From positions 674,836-738,835 of the forward strand of contig NZ_QQAV01000001.1 in NCBI RefSeq assembly GCF_003350475.1: a stretch of 64,000 bases of DNA, written 5' to 3'. Position 1 is the stretch's first letter; each line of letters starts with the position of its first letter. Position numbers and translations under genes: made by a program. A model generated the notes under the pieces. The model was given only the letters and a program-made list of their open reading frames with translations. It made no database searches and had not been told where the DNA came from. This stretch comes from Pseudacidovorax intermedius (GTDB lineage Bacteria > Pseudomonadota > Gammaproteobacteria > Burkholderiales > Burkholderiaceae_C). Positions 7,577 to 15,043 of this stretch are shown one piece after another.

Positions 7577-10500
7577 ATGAACGCTCCCTTGCCCGAACAC
7601 ATCCGCAAGGCCCTCGAGACGGTCACGCTCGATGACAAGTACAGCCTGGACTACGGCCGCGCCTTCATGAGCGGCGTCCAGGCGCTGGTCAAGCTGCCCA
7701 TGCTGCAGCGCCTGCGCGATGCGCAGCAGGGCCACAACACCGCCGGCTTCGTCAGCGGCTACCGCGGCTCCCCGCTCGGCGGCTATGACCAGGCGCTGTG
7801 GAAGGCCAGCAAATACCTCAAGGCGCAGAACATCGTCTTCCAGCCCGGCGTCAACGAAGAGCTGGCGGCCACCGCGCTGTGGGGCACGCAGATGCTGGGC
7901 TTCTCGCCGAAGGAACAGCAGAAGTTCGACGGCGTCTTCGGCATCTGGTACGGCAAGGGGCCGGGCGTGGACCGCTGCTCCGACGTGTTCAAGCACGCCA
8001 ACATGGCCGGCACCGCGCCGCTGGGCGGCGTGATCGCCATCGCCGGCGACGACCACATCTCCAAGAGCAGCACCGCCGCGCACCAGAGCGACCACATCTT
8101 CAAGGCCTGCGGCACTCCGGTGTTCTTCCCGGCCAACGTGCAGGAGATCCTGGACCTGGGGCTGCATGCCTTCGCCATGAGCCGCTTCGCCGGCATCTGG
8201 TCGGGCATGAAGACGATCCAGGAGATCGTCGAGTCCAGCGCCACCGCCATGATCGACCCCGACCGGGTCGAGATCGTGCTGCCCACCGACTTCGACATGC
8301 CGCCCGGCGGCCTGCACATCCGCTGGCCCGACGCGCCACTGGAGCAGGAGGCGCGCCTCATGCACTACAAGTGGTACGCCGCGCTGGCCTACATCCGCGC
8401 CAACCGGCTCAACCACAACGTGATCGAAGGCCCGCACGACCGCTACGGCATCATGGCCAGCGGCAAGGCCTACAACGACACTCGCCAGGCGCTGGCCGAC
8501 CTGGGCCTGGACGACGCGGCCTGCCGACAACTGGGCATCCGCCTGCACAAGGTGGGCGTGGTCTGGCCGCTGGAGGCGCAGCTCACGCGCGACTTCGCCA
8601 CCGGCCTGCAGGAGATCCTGGTGGTCGAGGAGAAGCGCCAGGTCATCGAATACCAGCTCAAGGAAGAGCTCTACAACTGGCGTCCCGACGTGCGGCCCAA
8701 CGTGCTGGGCAAGTTCGACGAGCTGGCGGGCGACTTCTCCGGCGGCGAGTGGGCCATGCCCAACCCGACGGCCAACACGCTGCTGCGCGCCAATGCCGAC
8801 CTCAACCCGGCGCTGATCGCGCGGGCGCTGGTCAAGCGGCTGAAGAAGACCGGGATCCTGGCCTCGGGCGGCGCCGACATGGTGGCCCGCGTGGAGGCGC
8901 AGATGGCGCTGCTGGAGGCCAAGGAGCGCTCGATGCAGGTGCTCAACGCCGGCGGCGTGCAGGGCGCGGATCGCGTGCCATGGTTCTGCTCGGGCTGCCC
9001 GCACAACACCAGCACGGTGGTGCCCGAAGGCTCGCGCGCCATGGCCGGCATCGGCTGCCACTACATGGCCAACTGGATGGACCGGTCCACCTACGGCTTC
9101 ACGCAGATGGGCGGCGAGGGCGTGCCGTGGGTGGGCCAGGCGCCCTTCACGCACGAGAAGCACCTGTTCGCCAACCTGGGCGACGGCACCTACTTCCACA
9201 GCGGGCTGCTGGCCATCCGCCAGAGCATCGCGGCAGGCGTCAACATCACCTACAAGATCCTCTACAACGATGCGGTGGCCATGACCGGCGGCCAGCAGGT
9301 GGGCGAGCGGCCCGAGGGCCATTCGGTGCTGCAGATCGCCGAGAGCCTGCATGCGGAGGGCGCGACCCAGGTCGTGATCGTCACGGACGAGCCCGCCAAG
9401 TACGACGGCGTGGCCATTCCCGGCAGCTACGGCGGCCAGCCCGTCAAGGTGCGTCACCGCGACGAGCTGGACGCGGTGCAGCGCGAATTCCGCGAGATCG
9501 CCGGCACCACGGCCATCATCTACGACCAGACCTGCGCCACCGAGAAGCGCCGCCGCCGCAAGCGCGGCACGATGGTGGATCCGGCCAAGCGCGTGGTCAT
9601 CAACGACCTGGTCTGCGAAGGCTGCGGCGACTGCAGCGTGCAGAGCAACTGCCTGTCGGTGGAGCCGCTGGAAACGGAGTTCGGCCGCAAGCGCACCATC
9701 AACCAGAGCAGCTGCAACAAGGACATGAGCTGCCTGAAGGGCTTCTGCCCGAGCTTCGTCACCGTCGAGGGCGGCCAGCTCAAGAAGAAGGCCAAGGGCA
9801 AGGCCGGCGCACCGGCCGAGTTGGGCGCATTGCCCGAGCCCGCGCTGCCGGCGCTGGCCGTGGGCCAGGTCTGGGGCATCGTGGTCGCCGGCGTGGGCGG
9901 CACGGGCGTCATCACCATCGGCCAGCTGCTGGGCGTGGCGGCGCACATCGAGGGCAAGGGCATCGTCACGCAGGACGCCGCCGGCCTGGCCCAGAAGGGC
10001 GGTGCCACCTGGAGCCATGTGCTGATCGGCGCGCGGCAGGACGACATCCGCACCACCCGCGTCGGCACCGCCGCGGCCGACCTGGTGCTGGCCTGCGACC
10101 CCATCGTCACCGTCAACGGCGAGACGCTGGCGCGCATGCGCGAGGGACGCACGCACGTGGCCCTGAACACCCACAGCACGCCCACCGCCAGCTTCGTCAA
10201 GAACGCCCAGTGGCAGAACCCGCAGGACGCCTGCGCCGTGCAGATCGGCAAGGCTGTGGGCGAGGCCGGCGTGGGCGCCTTCGACGCCGACGCGGCCGCC
10301 ACGCAGCTGATGGGCGACACGCTCTTCGTCAATCCGATGATGCTGGGCTACGCCTGGCAGAAGGGCTGGATCCCGCTGGCCCACGAATCGCTGATGCGCG
10401 CCATCGAGCTCAACAACGTGGCGATCGAGGCCAACAAGGCCGCCTTCGAGTGGGGCCGCCAGGCCGCACACCGGCCGGCCGAGATGGCCCAGCGCCTGAA

Positions 10501-11185
10501 CCCCGGCCAGGTGATCGAGTTCAAGAAACGCGAGACGCTGGCTTCGCTATTGGCCAGGCGCGTGGACTTCCTCACCGACTACCAGAACGCCGCTTACGCC
10601 GAGGACTACCGCGCCTTTGTCGAGCGCGTGCGCGCGGCCGAGGCACCGCTGGGCAAAACGGCGATGGCCGAGACGGTGGCACGCCAGCTCTTCAAGCTCA
10701 TGGCGTACAAGGACGAGTACGAGGTGGCGCGCCTGCACACGCAGACGGGCTTCCGCGAGCGCATCGACCAGATGTTCGAAGGCGACTACACCGTGCACTA
10801 CCACTTGGCGCCGCCGGCCATCGCCAAGCGCAATGCCAAGGGCGAGCTGGTCAAGCAGCGCTTCGGCCCCTGGATGCACCGCGCCTTCGGCGTGCTGGCG
10901 CGCCTGAAGGGCCTGCGCGGCACCGCCCTCGACCCATTCGGCCGCACCGAGGAGCGCCGCACCGAGCGCGCGCTGATCGGCGAATACCGCGCGGGCATCG
11001 AGGAAGTGCTGCAGGGCCTGGACGCCGAGCGCCATGCGCTGGCGCTGGAGATCGCCGCCCTGCCCGACGGCATCCGCGGCTACGGCCATGTGAAGGAGCG
11101 CAACCTCGCCGCCGTGCGCACGCGGTGGCAGGCCCTGATGGCGCGCTGGCGCGGCGGCGAGCCGGCGGCCCGCGCGGCGGCCTGA
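7577..11185 (+). CDS. Indolepyruvate ferredoxin oxidoreductase family protein, fused alpha-beta-gamma form
   Basis: 1202 residues. This thiamine-diphosphate enzyme class decarboxylates aryl or branched 2-oxo acids (from transaminated amino acids) to acyl-CoA, passing electrons to ferredoxin. Visible in order: an N-terminal pyrimidine-binding domain with FVSGYRGSPLGGYD; a TPP-binding segment around residues 530-575 (NLGDGTYFHSG, LYNDAVAMTGGQ); two Cys clusters at about 680-720 (CEGCGDCSVQSNC and CNKDMSCLKGFCP) for iron-sulfur centres; a gamma-type domain from about 770 (VAGVGGTGVITIGQLLG); and a long C-terminal extension. Archaeal homologs are split into IorA and IorB; fusion is usual in proteobacteria. 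GGAGAGAGA precedes the ATG. Probably regulated by the divergent Lrp. Confidence 0.93.
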   Translation: MNAPLPEHIRKALETVTLDDKYSLDYGRAFMSGVQALVKLPMLQRLRDAQQGHNTAGFVSGYRGSPLGGYDQALWKASKYLKAQNIVFQPGVNEELAATALWGTQMLGFSPKEQQKFDGVFGIWYGKGPGVDRCSDVFKHANMAGTAPLGGVIAIAGDDHISKSSTAAHQSDHIFKACGTPVFFPANVQEILDLGLHAFAMSRFAGIWSGMKTIQEIVESSATAMIDPDRVEIVLPTDFDMPPGGLHIRWPDAPLEQEARLMHYKWYAALAYIRANRLNHNVIEGPHDRYGIMASGKAYNDTRQALADLGLDDAACRQLGIRLHKVGVVWPLEAQLTRDFATGLQEILVVEEKRQVIEYQLKEELYNWRPDVRPNVLGKFDELAGDFSGGEWAMPNPTANTLLRANADLNPALIARALVKRLKKTGILASGGADMVARVEAQMALLEAKERSMQVLNAGGVQGADRVPWFCSGCPHNTSTVVPEGSRAMAGIGCHYMANWMDRSTYGFTQMGGEGVPWVGQAPFTHEKHLFANLGDGTYFHSGLLAIRQSIAAGVNITYKILYNDAVAMTGGQQVGERPEGHSVLQIAESLHAEGATQVVIVTDEPAKYDGVAIPGSYGGQPVKVRHRDELDAVQREFREIAGTTAIIYDQTCATEKRRRRKRGTMVDPAKRVVINDLVCEGCGDCSVQSNCLSVEPLETEFGRKRTINQSSCNKDMSCLKGFCPSFVTVEGGQLKKKAKGKAGAPAELGALPEPALPALAVGQVWGIVVAGVGGTGVITIGQLLGVAAHIEGKGIVTQDAAGLAQKGGATWSHVLIGARQDDIRTTRVGTAAADLVLACDPIVTVNGETLARMREGRTHVALNTHSTPTASFVKNAQWQNPQDACAVQIGKAVGEAGVGAFDADAAATQLMGDTLFVNPMMLGYAWQKGWIPLAHESLMRAIELNNVAIEANKAAFEWGRQAAHRPAEMAQRLNPGQVIEFKKRETLASLLARRVDFLTDYQNAAYAEDYRAFVERVRAAEAPLGKTAMAETVARQLFKLMAYKDEYEVARLHTQTGFRERIDQMFEGDYTVHYHLAPPAIAKRNAKGELVKQRFGPWMHRAFGVLARLKGLRGTALDPFGRTEERRTERALIGEYRAGIEEVLQGLDAERHALALEIAALPDGIRGYGHVKERNLAAVRTRWQALMARWRGGEPAARAAA

Positions 11186-11240
11186 GCCCGACCCGCTCGC
11201 AGCGCCGCCTCCTGGCCCAGCGCCGGTCGCTTAGCCAAAG

Positions 11241-11276
11241 GCTGTTCGGGCTGAGCTTGGCCTCTCCAGCCCGGGC
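11241..11276 (-). repeat. REP-like palindrome, partial copy
   Basis: GCTGTTCGGGCTGAGCTTGG (11241-11260) is the reverse complement of the right arm of the element at 3303-3374 (CCAAGCTCAGCCCGAACAGC), followed by a degenerate partner arm CAGCCCGGGC. It lies in the 294-base gap between the oxidoreductase gene and yajC. Confidence 0.5.
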
Positions 11277-11340
11277 ACGCCGGCGTGCAATATCCCGCGC
11301 CGCGTGCCGGCTTGACGCCAGCGCGTCAAGACCCCCCGCA

Positions 11341-11346
11341 TACAAT
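11341..11346 (+). promoter_or_regulatory. Possible -10 hexamer for yajC-secDF
   Basis: TACAAT lies 133 bases upstream of the yajC start. TTGACG occurs at 11312-11317 but the spacing of 23 bases is too long for a standard sigma-70 promoter, so the -35 assignment is open. Confidence 0.25.
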
Positions 11347-11479
11347 CCGCCGGTTGTGCGAAGCCCTCCCCTCGTGGGCCTCTTCGCGCACCGGCGGCCC
11401 CGCTTCCAGCGATCCGGCCGCCCCGGAACCGCGGGCACCGCCTGCGGTCAGACCCCATCCGCTCTCCTGGAGACCTCCC

Positions 11480-11809
11480 TTGTTCATTTCCTCCGCTTTC
11501 GCCCAGACCGCACCTGCCGCCGGTGGCGGCGACATGATGTCTTCGCTCACCAGCATGCTGCCGCTGGTGCTGATGTTCGTGGTGCTGTACTTCGTGATGA
11601 TCCGGCCCCAGATGAAGCGCCAGAAGGAAACGCGCGCCATGCTGGACGCCCTGGCCAAGGGCGACGACGTGGCCACCGCCGGTGGCGTCGTCGGCCGCAT
11701 CAGCGCGCTCGGCGACCAGTTCCTGACGATCGAAATCTCGAGCGGCGTGGAGATCAAGGTGCAGCGTAGCGCCGTGGTCCAGGTCCTGCCCAAAGGCTCC
11801 TACAAGTAA
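11480..11809 (+). CDS. yajC: Preprotein translocase subunit YajC
   Basis: 109 residues, one transmembrane helix (LPLVLMFVVLYFVMIRPQMK) followed by a cytoplasmic domain with the hallmark KRQKETRAMLDAL and GDDVATAGGVVGRIS. YajC associates with SecDF and YidC at the SecYEG translocon. The start is TTG at 11480: the sequence reads CTGGAGACCTCCCTTG, giving an SD-like GGAGA six bases upstream, and the product then begins with the FISSAFAQ seen in betaproteobacterial YajC. Longer frames starting upstream would cross the intergenic repeat region and are not supported. First gene of yajC-secD-secF; the tgt/queA genes that often precede it are absent here. Confidence 0.93.
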   Translation: MFISSAFAQTAPAAGGGDMMSSLTSMLPLVLMFVVLYFVMIRPQMKRQKETRAMLDALAKGDDVATAGGVVGRISALGDQFLTIEISSGVEIKVQRSAVVQVLPKGSYK

Positions 11810-11819
11810 GCTGCGCAAT

Positions 11820-11848
11820 GGCTGCCCCTGAGGCAGCCTTGCTTTTTT
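11820..11848 (+). terminator. Rho-independent terminator or attenuator between yajC and secD
   Basis: Perfect seven-base stem GGCTGCC (11820-11826) / GGCAGCC (11832-11838) with loop CCTGA, followed by TTGCTTTTTT. Lying inside the yajC-secD-secF order, it may make secDF expression lower than yajC. Confidence 0.75.
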
Positions 11849-11886
11849 GAGCGCATCCGGCGTCTCGATTCCTTAGGTATCCAGCG

Positions 11887-13773
11887 ATGAACCGCTATCC
11901 GGTCTGGAAGTACGCGATCATGGTGATCGTGCTGCTGGTGGGGCTGATCTACACCCTGCCCAATCTCTTCGGCGAAGCGCCGGCCGTGCAGGTCTCGCCC
12001 GCCAAGTCCACCGTCAAGGTGGATGCCTCGACGCAGCAGCGCGTGGAGACGGCACTCAAGGCCGCCAACCTCGCGCCCGACATGCTGACGCTGGATGCCA
12101 ATTCCATCCGCGCCCGCTTCGGCAGCACCGACGAGCAACTGAAGGCCCGCGACGTGCTGCAGCATGCGCTGGTGCCCGATGCCAACGACCCGCCCTACGT
12201 GGTGGCGCTGAACCTGGTGTCGCGCTCGCCCACCTGGCTGTCGGCACTGCATGCCTTCCCGATGTACCTGGGCCTGGACCTGCGCGGTGGCGTGCACTTC
12301 ATGCTGCAGGTGGACATGCAGGGTGCCCTGGACAAGCGCGCCGAGACCTTCGCCAGCGACCTGCGCACCGCGCTGCGCGACAAGAACATCCGCGGCGCCG
12401 CCGTCACGCGCAACGGCCAGGCCATCGAGGTGCGGCTGCGCGACGCGGCCGCCCAGCAGGCCACGCAGAACCTGATCCAGGACCAGTTCACCGACCTTGC
12501 GGCCACCGCCAGCCAGGACGGCAGCGACTACAAGCTGGCCGTGACCATCAAGCCCGAGGCGGCCCGCCGTCTGCAGGACAACGCGCTCAAGCAGAACATC
12601 ACCACGCTGCACAACCGGATCAACGAGCTGGGCGTGGCCGAGCCGGTGATCCAGCAGCAGGGCCTGGACCGCATCATCGTGCAGCTGCCCGGCGTGCAGG
12701 ACACGGCCAAGGCCAAGGACATCCTGGGCCGCACGGCCACGCTGGAACTGCGCCTGGTGGACGAAAGCGCCGAAGGCCGCGCCGCCGAGCTGGGCACCGG
12801 CCCGGTGCCCTTCGGCTCCGAGCGCTTCATGGACCGCGAAGGCCGTCCGGTGATCGTCAAGAAGCAGGTGGTCATCACCGGCGAGAACCTCACCGACGCG
12901 CAGCCCGGCTTCGACTCGCAAACGCAGCAGCCCAAGGTCGACCTCACCGTCGACGCCAAGGGCGGCCGCATCATGCGCGACGTCAGCCGCGACAACTACC
13001 GCAAGCGCTTGGCCATCCTGCTGTTCGAGAAGGGCAAGGGCGAGGTGCTGACAGCGCCCTCGATCAACGGCGAGCTGGGCACGCGCTTCCAGATCTCCGG
13101 CTCGATGAACGTGGTCGAGGCCAACGACCTGGCCCTGCTGCTGCGCGCCGGCTCGCTGGCCGCACCGATGGAGATCATCGAGGAGCGCACCATCGGCCCG
13201 AGCCTGGGCGCCGACAACATCGCCATGGGCTTCAAGAGCGTGGCCTACGGCTTCCTGGCGATCATGGTGTTCATGTGCGTGTACTACGCGCTGTTCGGCG
13301 TGTTCTCGTCCATCGCGCTGGGCGTGAACCTGCTGCTGCTGGTGGCCATCCTGTCGATGCTGCAGGCCACGCTCACGCTGCCGGGCATCGCCGCCATGGC
13401 GCTGGCCATCGGTGTGGCCATCGACTCCAACGTGCTGATCAATGAGCGGGTGCGCGAAGAGCTGCGCAACGGCGCCTCGCCGCAGGCCGCCATCCACGCC
13501 GGCTACGACCGCGCCTGGGGCACCATCCTCGACTCCAACGTGACCACGCTGATCGCGGGCCTGGCGCTGCTGGCCTTCGGCTCGGGCCCCGTGCGCGGCT
13601 TCGCGGTGGTGCACTGCATCGGCATCGTCACCTCGATGTTCTCGGCCGTGTTCTTCTCGCGCGGGCTGGTCAACCTTTGGTACGGCCGCAAGAAGAAGCT
13701 CAAGACCGTGTCCATCGGCACCGTCTGGCGTCCGGGCCAGGCCGACGAGACCTCCCTGGCCAAGGCCAAGTAA
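11887..13773 (+). CDS. secD: Protein translocase subunit SecD
   Basis: 628 residues. SecD works with SecF and the proton gradient to pull exported proteins out of the translocon. It begins with one membrane helix (residues 8-26), then a large periplasmic region with LGLDLRGGVHFMLQVDMQ (about 138-155), and ends with a five-helix block: GFKSVAYGFLAIMVF, the conserved IGVAIDSNVLINERVREEL that carries the proton-relay Asp, and LALLAFGSGPVRGFAV. The length agrees with betaproteobacterial SecD. It starts 77 bases after yajC, with a terminator hairpin between, and is 24 bases from secF. Confidence 0.97.
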   Translation: MNRYPVWKYAIMVIVLLVGLIYTLPNLFGEAPAVQVSPAKSTVKVDASTQQRVETALKAANLAPDMLTLDANSIRARFGSTDEQLKARDVLQHALVPDANDPPYVVALNLVSRSPTWLSALHAFPMYLGLDLRGGVHFMLQVDMQGALDKRAETFASDLRTALRDKNIRGAAVTRNGQAIEVRLRDAAAQQATQNLIQDQFTDLAATASQDGSDYKLAVTIKPEAARRLQDNALKQNITTLHNRINELGVAEPVIQQQGLDRIIVQLPGVQDTAKAKDILGRTATLELRLVDESAEGRAAELGTGPVPFGSERFMDREGRPVIVKKQVVITGENLTDAQPGFDSQTQQPKVDLTVDAKGGRIMRDVSRDNYRKRLAILLFEKGKGEVLTAPSINGELGTRFQISGSMNVVEANDLALLLRAGSLAAPMEIIEERTIGPSLGADNIAMGFKSVAYGFLAIMVFMCVYYALFGVFSSIALGVNLLLLVAILSMLQATLTLPGIAAMALAIGVAIDSNVLINERVREELRNGASPQAAIHAGYDRAWGTILDSNVTTLIAGLALLAFGSGPVRGFAVVHCIGIVTSMFSAVFFSRGLVNLWYGRKKKLKTVSIGTVWRPGQADETSLAKAK

Positions 13774-13797
13774 AGCGCGGCACGGAGCACAACGACC

Positions 13798-14754
13798 ATG
13801 GAATTCTTCCGCATCCACCGCACCATCCCGTTCATGCGCTATGCGAAGGTGCTGAACGCGATCTCGATCGTCACCTTCATCCTGGCGGTCTTCTTCCTGT
13901 TCCACCGCGGGCTGCACCTGTCGGTGGAATTCACCGGCGGCACGGTGATGGAAGTCAACTACCCGCAGGCGGCCGAGCTCGACAAGGTGCGCAGCGCCGT
14001 CAGCGGCCTGGGCTACCAGGACGTGCAGGTGCAGAACTTCGGCAGCTCGCGCGACGTGATGATCCGCCTGCCCGCCCAGAAGGGCGTGAGCTCGCAGGAG
14101 CAGAGCAACCGCGTGCTGACCGCCCTCAAGACGGTCGACCCGACGGTGCAGCTGCGCCGCAACGAGTTCGTCGGTCCGCAGGTGGGCGACGAGCTCACCA
14201 CCAACGGCCTGAAGGCGCTGGGCATGGTGGTCGTCGGCATCATGATCTACCTGGCCTTCCGCTTCGAATGGAAGTTCGCGCTGTCCACCGTGCTGGCCAA
14301 CCTGCACGACGTGGTCATCATCCTGGGCTTCTTCGCCTTTTTCCAGTGGGAGTTCTCGCTGGCGGTGCTGGCGGCAGTGCTGGCGGTGCTGGGCTATTCC
14401 GTGAACGAGTCGGTGGTGATCTTCGACCGGATCCGCGAGAACTTCCGGCGCTACCGCAAGATGGACACGGTCGAGATCATCGACAGCGCCATCACCGGCA
14501 CCATCAGCCGCACGATCATCACGCACGGTTCCACCCAGCTGGTGGTGCTGTCGATGTTCTTCTTCGGCGGCCCGACGCTGCACTACTTCGCGCTGGCGCT
14601 GACCATCGGCATCTGCTTCGGCATCTATTCCTCCTGCTTCGTGGCGGCCTCGATTGCCATGTGGCTGGGCGTGAAGCGCGAGGACCTGATCAAGGGCGGC
14701 CCGGCCAAGCGCGACGAGGATCCGAACGATCCCAACGCCGGCGCCACGGTGTAA
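13798..14754 (+). CDS. secF: Protein translocase subunit SecF
   Basis: 318 residues. An N-terminal helix (residues 18-38), the periplasmic EFTGGTVMEVNYPQA motif, and the five-helix core with AFRFEWKFALSTVLANLHDV and the signature YSVNESVVIFDRIRENFRR. Partner of SecD in the same operon; ACGGAG upstream of the ATG is a fair Shine-Dalgarno. A strong terminator follows directly after the stop. Slightly acidic C-terminal tail (DEDPNDPNAG). Confidence 0.97.
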   Translation: MEFFRIHRTIPFMRYAKVLNAISIVTFILAVFFLFHRGLHLSVEFTGGTVMEVNYPQAAELDKVRSAVSGLGYQDVQVQNFGSSRDVMIRLPAQKGVSSQEQSNRVLTALKTVDPTVQLRRNEFVGPQVGDELTTNGLKALGMVVVGIMIYLAFRFEWKFALSTVLANLHDVVIILGFFAFFQWEFSLAVLAAVLAVLGYSVNESVVIFDRIRENFRRYRKMDTVEIIDSAITGTISRTIITHGSTQLVVLSMFFFGGPTLHYFALALTIGICFGIYSSCFVAASIAMWLGVKREDLIKGGPAKRDEDPNDPNAGATV

Positions 14755-14778
14755 GCGCGCACCGGCCCCCACGTCCAA

Positions 14779-14804
14779 CCCGGCCCCGGCCGGGTTTTTT
14801 CTTT
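14779..14804 (+). terminator. Rho-independent terminator after secF
   Basis: CCCGGC (14779-14784) pairs with GCCGGG (14789-14794), followed by TTTTTTCTTTT. It closes the yajC-secD-secF unit. Confidence 0.85.
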
Positions 14805-15043
14805 TCTGGACAGGGCATGACGCATGCAGCGCCGCGCGTATCTGTGCAGCCTGTCGCCTTGTCGACGCTTTTCTGACCCGCGCTTCGGGACTTGGGCGGA
14901 CCCCGCATACGGTGCAGTGGCGGCCTCCGTTACATTCGAACCAGTTGGAATTAACAACAATTCACTATCTTTCGTTCCGCTTGTCTTGCCCCCTGCGTGA
15001 ACGCCCTGCCCGCTGCCGGCGCTGATGCGCCCTCCCTGTCGCC

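Noticed and set aside
7463-10471. A 1002-codon open frame on the minus strand across the oxidoreductase gene
   Set aside because: It is an antisense shadow of a well-supported gene in GC-rich sequence; the product is His/Arg/Ala-rich with no domain.
11312-11346. Strong sigma-70 promoter for yajC
   Set aside because: TTGACG and TACAAT are both present, but 23 bases apart; only the -10 is kept as a weak feature.
7798-11769. A 1323-codon plus-strand frame overlapping the oxidoreductase and yajC
   Set aside because: Out-of-frame shadow of low complexity (Arg/Gly/His); the true genes in the other frame have intact motifs.
11800-14778. A 992-codon minus-strand frame across secD and secF
   Set aside because: Antisense shadow; Gln/His/Ala repeats typical for the reverse of GC-rich coding sequence.
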